DNA from: Flavobacterium oncorhynchi
Lineage (GTDB): Bacteria; Bacteroidota; Bacteroidia; Flavobacteriales; Flavobacteriaceae
Direction: 5' to 3'
Length of the DNA stretch: 64,000 nt
NCBI RefSeq assembly: GCF_002217355.1
Contig: NZ_MUHA01000027.1
Coordinates: forward strand, 37,269-101,268
The first letter of the stretch is position 1; every line of letters begins with the position of its first letter. Of this stretch, positions 52,634 through 61,143 are shown piece after piece. The notes under the pieces are model-generated. The model made no database searches and was not told the DNA's origin. It saw nothing but the letters and a program-made list of their open reading frames with translations. A program made the translations under genes and the position numbers.

Positions 52634-53188
52634 ATGATTATCAGAAAAGCTGTTATCTCCGATTCTAAATACATTGCGCCAATTTTGTTACTTGCAATGG
52701 AAGACATTATTTATAAATTTATCTGCAAAGACGACTATAACAGCGCACTTGAATTTCTGCAGCATTTTGTCGAAACAGAAAACAATCAATATTCGTATCA
52801 AAATTGTTATGTAGCCGAAGCTGATAATGAAATTATTGGTGCAGTTAATCTTTATGATGGTGCCGATTTGCAAAAATTGCGCAATCCGATAATCGAATAT
52901 GTGAGAAACAATTATAATCCCGATTTTGATCCCGAAGATGAAACGCAGGCTGGTGAATATTATATTGACTCTTTAGGCATAAATCCGAAACATCAGGGAA
53001 AAGGAATTGGTTCTGCAATTCTGCAATTTTTGATTGATAAATACGTTCATAAAAATAAAGAGACTTTAGGTTTACTTGTAGAAGAAGATAATCCAAATGC
53101 CAAAAAGTTATATTTAAAACTTGGTTTTAAACCCGTTGGACATAAAACTTTGGTAAAAAAGAATTTGGAACATCTTCAAATTAACTAA
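52634..53188 (+). CDS. GNAT family N-acetyltransferase
   Basis: The 184-residue protein has the GNAT fold pattern: IIRKAVISDSKYIAPILLLA at the start, NEIIGAVNLYDG, then the acetyl-CoA site IDSLGINPKHQGKGIGSAILQFL with Q/R-x-x-G-x-G, and a C-terminal EEDNPNAKKLYLKLGFKPVGH. The acceptor is unknown. It is followed after 11 bp by a DoxX family gene on the same strand, so they probably form one unit. Confidence 0.9.
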   Translation: MIIRKAVISDSKYIAPILLLAMEDIIYKFICKDDYNSALEFLQHFVETENNQYSYQNCYVAEADNEIIGAVNLYDGADLQKLRNPIIEYVRNNYNPDFDPEDETQAGEYYIDSLGINPKHQGKGIGSAILQFLIDKYVHKNKETLGLLVEEDNPNAKKLYLKLGFKPVGHKTLVKKNLEHLQIN

Positions 53189-53199
53189 AATAAAAATAG

Positions 53200-53634
53200 A
53201 TGAGAAACGTATCGACAGCAGATGCAGGATTAGTATTAAGAATAGTTTTAGGAATTACAATGCTTTCGGCAGTAGCAGATCGATTTGGACTTTGGGGCGC
53301 ACCAGGATCTAACGCAGTTGCGTGGGGAAACTGGGAAAATTTTGTCATCTATACACAGTCTCTTAACACGTGGGCCAGTAAATCTACTGCAGAAATATTA
53401 GGCGCAGCAGCCACATTTTTTGAAATTCTGCTTGCCGTATTATTACTCAGTGGGTTTAAAACTAGAATTGCAGCTTTTGGCACCGCTGTTTTAATGCTTC
53501 TTTTTGCGCTCGCAATGGCTGGTTCTGTTTCAATAAAAGCGCCATTTGATTATTCTGTTTTTACCAGTGCGGCAGCGGCTTTACTGCTTTCTACAATTGC
53601 TAAGACCACTTTTGCGGTTGATAATAGGATTTGA
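53200..53634 (+). CDS. DoxX family membrane protein
   Basis: The 144-residue protein has four membrane helices with typical DoxX features: LRIVLGITMLSAVADRFGLWG at the start, WASKSTAEILGAAATFFEILLAVLLL and KTRIAAFGTAVLMLLFALAM. It differs from the DoxX-like protein at 10899 in sequence. It is 11 bp behind the GNAT gene and followed by a terminator. Confidence 0.85.
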   Translation: MRNVSTADAGLVLRIVLGITMLSAVADRFGLWGAPGSNAVAWGNWENFVIYTQSLNTWASKSTAEILGAAATFFEILLAVLLLSGFKTRIAAFGTAVLMLLFALAMAGSVSIKAPFDYSVFTSAAAALLLSTIAKTTFAVDNRI

Positions 53635-53652
53635 TTGCTAATGGTTATGAAT

Positions 53653-53683
53653 AAAAAAGAGTTTGCTATGCAAACTCTTTTTT
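53653..53683 (+). terminator. Rho-independent terminator after the DoxX gene
   Basis: AAAAAAGAGTTTG (53653-53665) pairs with CAAACTCTTTTTT (53671-53683) around a 5-nt loop and runs into T residues. Confidence 0.9.
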
Positions 53684-53813
53684 TATGCTCATGAACTACA
53701 AACTATAAACCACCAACCATAAACTAAAAACCTTTTTAAGCCATTTTTAAGCCCCTTATTTTTTCAGGAACTGATATGTATTCGTAAATTAGCCACAAAC
53801 AAAACATATCTTA

Positions 53814-54650
53814 ATGACAGTACTTACATTTACCCTGATTATGCTTCTTGGCGCTTTTATGGCTGGTTTCATTGGTTCGTTGTCAGGATTGGGCGGTGGT
53901 ATAATTATTATTCCTTTATTGACTATTATACTTGGTGTTGATATACATTATGCAATTGGAGCAGCTTTAGTTTCGGTAATTGCAACTTCTTCCGGCTCTG
54001 CGGCGGCTTATGTAAAAGAAGGAATTACAAATATGCGTCTTGGGATTTTTCTTGAAATTGCAACCACTATTGGTGCCGTTGGCGGTGCTTTACTTTCGGC
54101 AATTGCTCCTACTTCTTTCATTGCTGTTTTATTTGGACTTACATTGATTTTTTCGGCAATAAATTCTCTTAGAAAAAAAGAAGAGCATATTGTTTTAGAA
54201 TCAAGTCCTTTGGCTAAAAAACTAAAACTAGAAGGAACTTATCCTACTCATAACGGAGAAGTTGTTCATTACGGAACAAAAAATGTTATTGGAGGTTTCA
54301 GCATGATGGGACTTGCCGGAATGATGTCTGGTTTACTCGGAATAGGTTCTGGCGCTTTCAAAGTAATTGCAATGGATAATATTATGCGTATTCCGTTTAA
54401 GGTTTCGACTACAACAAGCAATTTTATGATGGGCGTTACAGCAATGGCGAGTTCCGTAATTTATATTCAAAAAGGATATATCGAACCCGGAATATGTATG
54501 CCGGTTGTAATTGGTGTATTGTTTGGTGCTATGGCGGGTGCTAAAATTTTGGTTAGAACAAACCCTAAAAAACTACGAATCTTTTTTGCGTGCTTGATCT
54601 TTGTTCTCGCAATTAATATGATATATAATGGACTTAATGGAAAAATCTAA
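53814..54650 (+). CDS. TauE/SafE family transporter
   Basis: The 278-residue protein has about eight membrane helices in two repeats, each with a glycine-rich pattern (GFIGSLSGLGGGIIIIPLL and MMSGLLGIGSGAFKVIAM). This is the TauE/SafE family of presumed sulfite, sulfoacetate or other organosulfonate exporters. The two repeats face each other by inverted topology. The start of the next gene lies within the last codons of this one, so the two are coupled. The cargo is unknown. Confidence 0.88.
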   Translation: MTVLTFTLIMLLGAFMAGFIGSLSGLGGGIIIIPLLTIILGVDIHYAIGAALVSVIATSSGSAAAYVKEGITNMRLGIFLEIATTIGAVGGALLSAIAPTSFIAVLFGLTLIFSAINSLRKKEEHIVLESSPLAKKLKLEGTYPTHNGEVVHYGTKNVIGGFSMMGLAGMMSGLLGIGSGAFKVIAMDNIMRIPFKVSTTTSNFMMGVTAMASSVIYIQKGYIEPGICMPVVIGVLFGAMAGAKILVRTNPKKLRIFFACLIFVLAINMIYNGLNGKI

Positions 54651-55044
54651 AGTTATGCAGCACGAAAAATTTGGAGAAAAAGATTTTCAAACCATTATTG
54701 GTAATTTACTGCGTTACGGCGTTTGGATTTCTCTATCAGTAGCTTTTATTGGAGGTATTGTTTATTTAATGCATCACGGAAGTGACATTGAAAATTATTC
54801 CGTTTTTAAAGAAAATGACCGCAATATCTTTGAAGTAATTTCGACTGTTTATCACGGAGTACTTCAAGGTAATGGGGAATATTTAATCTATTTTGGAATC
54901 ATTTTGCTCTTCTTAACACCAGTTCTAAGGGTTATATTCTCTTTATTTTCATTCTTCCTTGAAAAAGATTATTTATATGTCGTGATTACGCTAATCGTTA
55001 TTCTGATCATTATAACCAGTATTTCTTTTGGATTTTCGCATTAA
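54628..55044 (+). CDS. DUF1634 membrane protein
   Basis: The 138-residue protein has three to four hydrophobic helices (VWISLSVAFIGGIVYLM, YLIYFGIILLFLTPVL, FSFFLEKDYLYVVITLIVIL) and a conserved FGEKDFQTIIGNLLRYG start. It fits the DUF1634 family, usually found next to TauE/SafE genes as a small partner. Possible starts are 54628, 54637 and 54655; only the last lies behind the TauE stop at 54650, so 54655 may be correct. Confidence 0.75.
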   Translation: MDLMEKSKVMQHEKFGEKDFQTIIGNLLRYGVWISLSVAFIGGIVYLMHHGSDIENYSVFKENDRNIFEVISTVYHGVLQGNGEYLIYFGIILLFLTPVLRVIFSLFSFFLEKDYLYVVITLIVILIIITSISFGFSH

Positions 55045-55081
55045 TTTGAAATCCTTTAAACGTACACTTGGAATCAAAAAC

Positions 55082-56497
55082 TTAAATCGTATTTTTTATT
55101 AACTGACCTAATCGTTTTAAGTCAAATTCGGTTTTTTCATTCCATTCTACAGCAAAATTAAGCCTCATGCAATTGTTGTATTGATCGTGCTGTGTAAAAA
55201 TTCTACCCGGTGCAAAACCTATTTTTTGTTTTACAGCGGTATCAAAAAGTACTGCTGTATCAATGCTTTTGTCTAATTCTAGCCAAAGAAATGAACCTCC
55301 TTGCGGTTGTGAAATCTTTGTATTTTCTGGAAAATGATCCTCAATAGTTCGCTGAAAATGAAGCGAATTAGTATATAATGTGTTTCTAAAATTTCTTAAA
55401 TGATGATCGTATCTTCCATGCTCTAAAAAATCAGCAACTACTTCTTGATACAATGAAGGCTGACAAATAGTCTGTACTAATTTTTCTCTGATTATCTGAT
55501 CCTTAAATTTACCTGGAACAACCCATCCTACTCTATATCCTGGAGCCAAAGTTTTAGAAACAGAACCGCACCACATTACTATACCAGCTTCATCATAATA
55601 TTTACACGGTTTTGGTCTTGATCTTCCAAAGAAAAGATTCCCATACAAATCGTCTTCTATAAGAGGAATATTATGATGAGTGAGCATTTTTACCAATTCG
55701 ATTTTACTTTCATCCGGCATCAAACTTCCAAGCGGATTACTGAAATTGGTCACAAAACAACACACATCGATTTTATGAATTACTTTTTTCAACGCTTCTA
55801 AATCGATCCCAGTAACAGGATGAGTCGGCAATTCAATAATATTAAGTCCCAATGTTTGGGCAACTTGAATAATTCCAAAATAAACAGGACTTTCAATCGC
55901 AATAGTATCTCCTCTTTTGGCAACAGCCATTAAACAATTATAGATAGCATTCATGGCGCCGGAAGTAATTACAAAATCATCTTCAGCTAATTTTCCATCT
56001 AATATAAATGACCATTTTGCTACATTTCGTCTCAAGTTTGCATTTCCCTGAACGGGCTCATAACTTGTACCGCTTTCAGCCCAATTACGTGCTGCTTTCA
56101 AAAGTCCTTTGTTCAGCTTTGCAATGGGAAGCAGACTTTCATCTGGAACTCCTAACGAAAATCGGCTGATACTTTTATCCTTCAGCGTATCAAAAACCTT
56201 TGTAATCAAATCTTCTGGAGCAACTTGCTTTTCAGACAGCTTAAGCTTATTCATTGAAGGTATTGCCAGCTTTCTATTTGATGTCTTACTAATGTAAAAT
56301 CCAGATTTTGGCCGAGATTCTATCAGCGATTTACTTTCTAATTCTAAAAATGCCTGTTTTATCGTATTTAAACTTACATCGTATAACTTTTGTAAAGCAC
56401 GAATTGATGGAAGTTTATCTCCAATTTTTAAAGTTTCAGAGAATATCTGCTCTTCAATTATATTTGCAATTTTTAGATATAAAACTTCTTTTGCCAT
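55082..56497 (-). CDS. MocR-type GntR/aminotransferase regulator
   Basis: The 471-residue protein has an N-terminal GntR-type winged helix (SIRALQKLYDVSLNTIKQAF, residues 31-70) and a fold-type I aminotransferase-like domain from about 100. The PLP lysine is K315 in GSVSKTLAPGYRVGW. Upstream are SYEPVQGNANLRRNVAKWSF and NFSNPLGSLM. MocR proteins regulate nearby genes in response to PLP or an amine metabolite. Here the nearest divergent gene is the luciferase-like monooxygenase, and the small gene at 56559 is on the same strand. Confidence 0.9.
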   Translation of the reverse strand: MAKEVLYLKIANIIEEQIFSETLKIGDKLPSIRALQKLYDVSLNTIKQAFLELESKSLIESRPKSGFYISKTSNRKLAIPSMNKLKLSEKQVAPEDLITKVFDTLKDKSISRFSLGVPDESLLPIAKLNKGLLKAARNWAESGTSYEPVQGNANLRRNVAKWSFILDGKLAEDDFVITSGAMNAIYNCLMAVAKRGDTIAIESPVYFGIIQVAQTLGLNIIELPTHPVTGIDLEALKKVIHKIDVCCFVTNFSNPLGSLMPDESKIELVKMLTHHNIPLIEDDLYGNLFFGRSRPKPCKYYDEAGIVMWCGSVSKTLAPGYRVGWVVPGKFKDQIIREKLVQTICQPSLYQEVVADFLEHGRYDHHLRNFRNTLYTNSLHFQRTIEDHFPENTKISQPQGGSFLWLELDKSIDTAVLFDTAVKQKIGFAPGRIFTQHDQYNNCMRLNFAVEWNEKTEFDLKRLGQLIKNTI

Positions 56498-56558
56498 CTT
56501 TTACCTCTTAATCTGTATCCTGTAAAAATATAAAAATTAAATCTGTAACCGTTTAAAA

Positions 56559-56951
56559 TTAATTACAAACGCTTAACCAATTGGATAATTTATCGGCTGC
56601 ATTTTGAATTTTAGCCGAACGCTTTTCAGCATCTTTAAATGTTAAATTAAAAATTGTTTCTGCATGAAGCTTCAAATTTTGTTCTGCTTCAATGCTGTAA
56701 AATTCTTTCTCCCAATACGAATTAATTTCAGGCTCTTCTGCATTATTAATAGTAACAAAAGCATAACCAATAACTCGATTTTCAAAAGAAGCAACACTTA
56801 AAGGAAGCCCCAAATTATTTATTAAACACAATGATTTATCTTTAGAATTACTATTCAAAGCACTTTTATTTTGGTACATATTAACAACAGCTTTCAATGA
56901 TGATACATTAACTTCATTAAACTGAATTTTGGCTGTATTAGTGGTTTTCAT
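56559..56951 (-). CDS. Small GNAT-like protein, probably degenerate
   Basis: The 130-residue protein resembles the middle of a GNAT acetyltransferase (SLKAVVNMYQ and LPLSVASFENRVIGYAFVTIN), but the acetyl-CoA motif Q/R-x-x-G-x-G is missing and the C-terminus is helical and highly charged. It may be a divergent binding protein or a truncated enzyme. It lies 61 bp before the MocR start on the same strand, so it could be co-transcribed. Family assignment is weak. Confidence 0.5.
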   Translation of the reverse strand: MKTTNTAKIQFNEVNVSSLKAVVNMYQNKSALNSNSKDKSLCLINNLGLPLSVASFENRVIGYAFVTINNAEEPEINSYWEKEFYSIEAEQNLKLHAETIFNLTFKDAEKRSAKIQNAADKLSNWLSVCN

Positions 56952-57110
56952 TTCTCTAGTTATTTAGTTTCAAAGCAAAATTAGCGGGCTGAACAGATTA
57001 GATACAGATACAAAAAACAATTATTTTACAGGTACAGTTGACTAATATCAACAATCTTAAAATCTCTTTTTTTGAGAAGAGAAAAAAATAAATTTAATAT
57101 CTTTACTATT

Positions 57111-58136
57111 ATGATAGAAATAGGAATTGACAGTTTTGCTTCGGCAATGTATGGCGACAACAACACTTTAAGCAGTGTTGATGCAATGGAACAACTGCTG
57201 CAAAGAATTGAATTTGCAGATCAGGTTGGATTGGACGTTTTCGGAATTGGAGAACATCATAAAAAAGAGTTTCTTGACTCGGCTACAGTTGTTATTTTAA
57301 GTGCAGCTGCAGCGAGAACAAAAAACATCAGATTGGCAAGTGCAGTTTCTGTTTTGAGTGCTGCTGATCCTGTGCGTGTGTATCAAAGTTTTGCGACACT
57401 TGATTTGATCTCTAAAGGAAGGGCTGAAATTGTTGTTGGCCGCGGATCTTCGATTGAAGCTTATCCGCTTTTTGGATACAATCTTAACGATTATGATGCT
57501 CTTTTTCAGGAAAAACTTGACTTGCTTTTACAAATTAGAGATAATGAATTTATAAACTGGAGCGGAAAATTTCGTCCAGCAATAAATAATCTGCCAATTT
57601 ATCCTAGAGCATTACAGGAAAAACTTCCAGTTTGGCTGGGCGTTGGCGGAACTCCAGAATCATTTGTGAGAGCGGGTAGTTTAGGATTGCCTTTGATGGC
57701 GGCTGTAATTGGCGGACAAACACATCGTTTTCGTCCATTAATAGACTTGTATCGCGAAGCTGGAAAAGCGGCAGGTTTTAAACCACATGAACTAAAAGTA
57801 GGTTTACATTCTCCTGGTTATGTTTCGAATACAACGCAAAAAGCAATTGACGAATATTATCCCGGCTATTCAGAACTTTGGACAAAGTTAGGTCGTGAAC
57901 GCGGCTGGCCTCCCGTAACAAAAGACAAATTCGATGGATTAATAGATGATCTCGGCGTTTTAATTGTAGGAAGTCCTGAAAGAGCTGCCGAAAAAATCCT
58001 GCGCCACAGCGAAGCACTTGGTGGAATTTCGAGATTTACTTTTCAAATGGATAATGCTGGATTAACACATTCTCAGTTAATGAATGCGATAGAACTTATT
58101 GGTACAAAACTAATTCCTTTAATACATAAAGGATAG
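57111..58136 (+). CDS. Luciferase-like (LLM class) flavin-dependent monooxygenase
   Basis: From ATG 57111 (MIEIGIDSF) the protein has 341 residues; an upstream ATG at 57072 would add 13 polar residues and is less likely. The TIM-barrel has FGIGEHHKKEF, LASAVSVLSAADPVRVYQSFATLDLISKGRAEIVVGRGSS and VGSPERAAEKILR. It should oxidise a substrate with reduced FMN and oxygen. The substrate is unknown. It is divergent from the MocR-type gene and so may be its target. Confidence 0.88.
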   Translation: MIEIGIDSFASAMYGDNNTLSSVDAMEQLLQRIEFADQVGLDVFGIGEHHKKEFLDSATVVILSAAAARTKNIRLASAVSVLSAADPVRVYQSFATLDLISKGRAEIVVGRGSSIEAYPLFGYNLNDYDALFQEKLDLLLQIRDNEFINWSGKFRPAINNLPIYPRALQEKLPVWLGVGGTPESFVRAGSLGLPLMAAVIGGQTHRFRPLIDLYREAGKAAGFKPHELKVGLHSPGYVSNTTQKAIDEYYPGYSELWTKLGRERGWPPVTKDKFDGLIDDLGVLIVGSPERAAEKILRHSEALGGISRFTFQMDNAGLTHSQLMNAIELIGTKLIPLIHKG

Positions 58137-58148
58137 TTTTTTTTTGCG

Positions 58149-58168
58149 ATCCCAATAGTTATCGGGAT
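58149..58168. repeat. CCCGATA-type palindrome, diverged copy
   Basis: ATCCCAATAGTTATCGGGAT is an imperfect form of the palindrome at 5590-5607. It lies just after the LLM gene. The whole gap 58137-58510 is filled by this, a larger hairpin and a terminator, with no gene. Confidence 0.55.
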
Positions 58169-58187
58169 AAAAAGAGTAAAAGGATTG

Positions 58188-58287
58188 TTTTCACGCAGAT
58201 TTGGCAGATTAAGCAGATTTATTTTTGATCCTAAAAATAGTGAAGTCTGAGGAGATCTGCTTAAATCTCTTTAAATCTGCGTGAAAG
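58188..58287. repeat. 100-bp inverted repeat with TTTCACGCAGATTT arms
   Basis: TTTCACGCAGATTT (58189-58202) is the exact reverse complement of 58273-58286. An inner pair related to AGCAGAT and ATCTGCT (about 58211-58220 and 58253-58262) extends the pairing. The arm sequence also occurs at 30784-30797. It is likely a dispersed intergenic element. Confidence 0.65.
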
Positions 58288-58450
58288 CTATTTTGATATA
58301 GATTTAAAAAACCTCTTAATCCGTGGCTAAAGTTATTTTATCGCAGCGTCCTCTGAATCACAGCTTAAAAGGATTTTTTATTTTATATCTCGCATTATCA
58401 AAACCGTTTAACTTCCGTAACAATAAACAACCATAAACCATAAACCCAAA

Positions 58451-58482
58451 AAAAGCATCCGCCAAAACTGACGGATGCTTTT
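58451..58482 (-). terminator. Terminator of the siderophore receptor gene
   Basis: AAAAGCATCCG (58451-58461) pairs perfectly with CGGATGCTTTT (58472-58482) around a 10-nt loop. On the minus strand it follows the stop at 58511 and ends in a U run. Confidence 0.88.
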
Positions 58483-58510
58483 TTCATTTATAACAATTCT
58501 AAGGTTTTAC

Positions 58511-60931
58511 TTAGAATTTATACGTTACACCAACTCTCACATTAATTGGCTGTTCTGTCTGCCAGTAATAAGCTGATAGATAAGAATAGTACGAACCACT
58601 GTAAAGGTATTTGTTTAAGATATTAAATACGTTTGCCGTAACTTTAAACTTTCTAGTATCATAAGATAAACCTCCATCAAGTTTAAAATAGTTAGGAAGT
58701 TTTTCAAGTCCTACACTCCAAGTATCAGTTAAACGTCCCGCAAGGTAAGTTCCGCCTATAGACGCTCCAAGACCTTTAAATGTTCCGTTTTGAATGCTGT
58801 AGTTTAACCAAGCATTTGCCGTATGTTTTGCATAACCCGGAACAATAGAACCTTCTTTAATAGTTGAAACATTAGACTCTAATACAACAGATTCTGTGAA
58901 AGCATAATTTGCAATTAAGTTAAGGCCGTCAAAGATTTTTCCTCTCAAATCTAACTCAACACCTTGTGCTCTTTTTTCGCCTAAAACAAGACTAAACTGC
59001 TGCCCTGGCGTATTTGCAGGATCTGATGTTAATTCGTTTTTCTTTAAAATGCTGTATGCTGCCAATGTTGTACTCCAAGAACCATCAAACCAGTCTTTTT
59101 TAATACCAAATTCAACATTATTTCCTGTAAGCGGTTTCACACTTTCTCCGCTTTTAATAACACCCGATTGCGGCGTAAAAGCCTGATCATATAAACCATA
59201 AACTGCTAAATTCTCAGTAATAGAATAACTAAGTCCTACACGAGGTGTTATATGACTGTCTTCTTGCGTTGATCCCCAGCTTGATTGACTCAGCCAAGTA
59301 TATCTTGCTGCAAGCGTTAATCTTAATTTATTTTCAAAAAAACCAAGTTCATCTTGAATATAACCAGCAGCATATTTAGAACTCATAAGTCCGCCTGCTC
59401 TTTGACTTAAAGGTGTTTTATGATCAAACTCTGGAAAACCATTAGAAGGCGTTCCGTAATCTGGATTATAAACATTAAAAGGCTTGTCAACAGTATCAAG
59501 ATCATGCGATTGTCCCCAATCTGCCATATAATCTTTATTTCCCAAATCAACTCCTCCTAATACTTTATGCGATACAGAACCCGTATTGAATTTTCCGTTA
59601 ACAAATATCTGCCCTAAATACATATTACTTTCAGCATCCCAAATACCAACATTTCTAATAATCTCTCCTTTTGCAAGAGTTCCTTCAGAAACACCATCAA
59701 AATTTCTATCTACATTACCCGGTCCTACAACTCCCGGCCAAGAACTATATCCTTGCTGAATATACTTAAAATAAGAAGTTTGCGCCGTAAGTTTCCATTT
59801 ATCATCAAATTTATGCTCAAACATCAAATAACCGCTGTGATCTTGAATATTAGTATCTGGTAAACCAGGCTGTGTCATTGTAAATCCTACAGGCAATGTC
59901 GCATATCCATCAGATTCAGGTCCAAATACATAAAAAGAACCAACTTCAGTCATATTTGCATATTGAAAATTATACTCAGCAGTAATTTTTGTTTTATCAT
60001 CAATTTGGTATGAAATAACTGGTGCAATTACGTAACGATCATTATGTTCGAAAGGACGATGTGACCCCTTTTTCTGTGCAGCACCATTAAAACGGTACAA
60101 TAGTTTCCCTTTTTTGTCCAATTTCCCGTCAAGGTCAATACTTGCTCTGTAAAAATCGTAGCTTCCTCCCATTACAGTCGCTTCACCTTTTGTAATTCCC
60201 GTTGGCTTTTTAGTCACCACATTATAAAGTCCGCTTGGATCACCGCTTGAAAGCATAAATCCTGCAGGTCCTTTTACAAACTCTATATGATCTACAAAAC
60301 TCATATCTTCTGTTAATGGTCCCCAAAAAGAAGAAACTACATTAAAGCCATTACGAAAAGCCTGAATTTGCGAACCGCGCATCGAAATATTAGTATACAT
60401 ATCGCCCCAATGCTCTATACGAACAGCACCACTCACATTACGAATTACTCCGTCGCTCATGCTCACAATCTGCTGATCTTTTAAGGTTTGTGCACTTACA
60501 ATTTGAATGTTCTGCGGAATCTCTAAAACCGGTGTTTGAAGACGTAATGACAAAGACGGTTTGTCCTGCTTGTATTTGTTTTTTGTAATTACAACTTCCT
60601 CAAGATCTTCTTGGCTTTCTGAAAGTGAAAAATTCTTAGTTGTTATCTGATTTGCATAAATCTCAATTTCATTTTCTACTGCATGAATCCCAACTGCTCG
60701 AACACTTAAAATATAGGAACCCGGCTTAACATTTTTAATCTCGTACAATCCCTTATCATTTGTAACCGAAGTGTATTTTGTTCCTTTTAGAACCACAGAA
60801 ATACCTTCTGCAGGCTGTTTTCCGCTTAGCGAAACTTTACCGCTTACCTTTCCCAAGTTCTGACTTATCATGTTTAATGAACTCAAGAAAAGCATCAAAA
60901 AGCAAACTTTCTTAATCGTATTTATAATCAT
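58511..60931 (-). CDS. TonB-dependent siderophore receptor
   Basis: The 806-residue protein has a signal peptide and carboxypeptidase regulatory-like domain (GKVSGKVSLSGKQPAEGISVVLKGTKYT). The plug has LQTPVLEIPQNIQIVSAQTLKDQQ, SMRGSQIQAFRNGF and VEFVKGPAGFMLSSGDPSG(LYNVVTKKP), typical of siderophore receptors of the FhuA/FecA class. The barrel ends in NVRVGVTYKF. It would import a ferric siderophore across the outer membrane. The Fur-box-like dyad upstream suggests repression by iron. Confidence 0.92.
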   Translation of the reverse strand: MIINTIKKVCFLMLFLSSLNMISQNLGKVSGKVSLSGKQPAEGISVVLKGTKYTSVTNDKGLYEIKNVKPGSYILSVRAVGIHAVENEIEIYANQITTKNFSLSESQEDLEEVVITKNKYKQDKPSLSLRLQTPVLEIPQNIQIVSAQTLKDQQIVSMSDGVIRNVSGAVRIEHWGDMYTNISMRGSQIQAFRNGFNVVSSFWGPLTEDMSFVDHIEFVKGPAGFMLSSGDPSGLYNVVTKKPTGITKGEATVMGGSYDFYRASIDLDGKLDKKGKLLYRFNGAAQKKGSHRPFEHNDRYVIAPVISYQIDDKTKITAEYNFQYANMTEVGSFYVFGPESDGYATLPVGFTMTQPGLPDTNIQDHSGYLMFEHKFDDKWKLTAQTSYFKYIQQGYSSWPGVVGPGNVDRNFDGVSEGTLAKGEIIRNVGIWDAESNMYLGQIFVNGKFNTGSVSHKVLGGVDLGNKDYMADWGQSHDLDTVDKPFNVYNPDYGTPSNGFPEFDHKTPLSQRAGGLMSSKYAAGYIQDELGFFENKLRLTLAARYTWLSQSSWGSTQEDSHITPRVGLSYSITENLAVYGLYDQAFTPQSGVIKSGESVKPLTGNNVEFGIKKDWFDGSWSTTLAAYSILKKNELTSDPANTPGQQFSLVLGEKRAQGVELDLRGKIFDGLNLIANYAFTESVVLESNVSTIKEGSIVPGYAKHTANAWLNYSIQNGTFKGLGASIGGTYLAGRLTDTWSVGLEKLPNYFKLDGGLSYDTRKFKVTANVFNILNKYLYSGSYYSYLSAYYWQTEQPINVRVGVTYKF

Positions 60932-60992
60932 TTTAGTAAAATTTTAAGTTTTATTTGGCAAAAGTAATTGCTAATATTTTTCTATGCAAGTT

Positions 60993-61011
60993 ATTTTTAA
61001 TTATTCTAAAT
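60993..61011 (-). promoter_or_regulatory. Fur-box-like dyad upstream of the siderophore receptor
   Basis: ATTTTTAATTATTCTAAAT is an imperfect 9-1-9 palindrome with seven of nine arm positions paired. It differs by two bases from the ideal ATTTAGAAT-N-ATTCTAAAT type I expect for Bacteroidota Fur sites. It ends 61 bp before the start codon at 60931, in a good place to regulate transcription. It is only a candidate. Confidence 0.5.
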
Positions 61012-61143
61012 AAAATTAGTTAAAAAAAAACTCTTAGATTATCAACGTCTAAATGGCATTTTTTTTTCGCTGCAATCAAAATATCAATTAACTCTGCCTA
61101 TCTTTATTCTTAAAATTTATCTCATTGAAATAAAATTCTAGAT

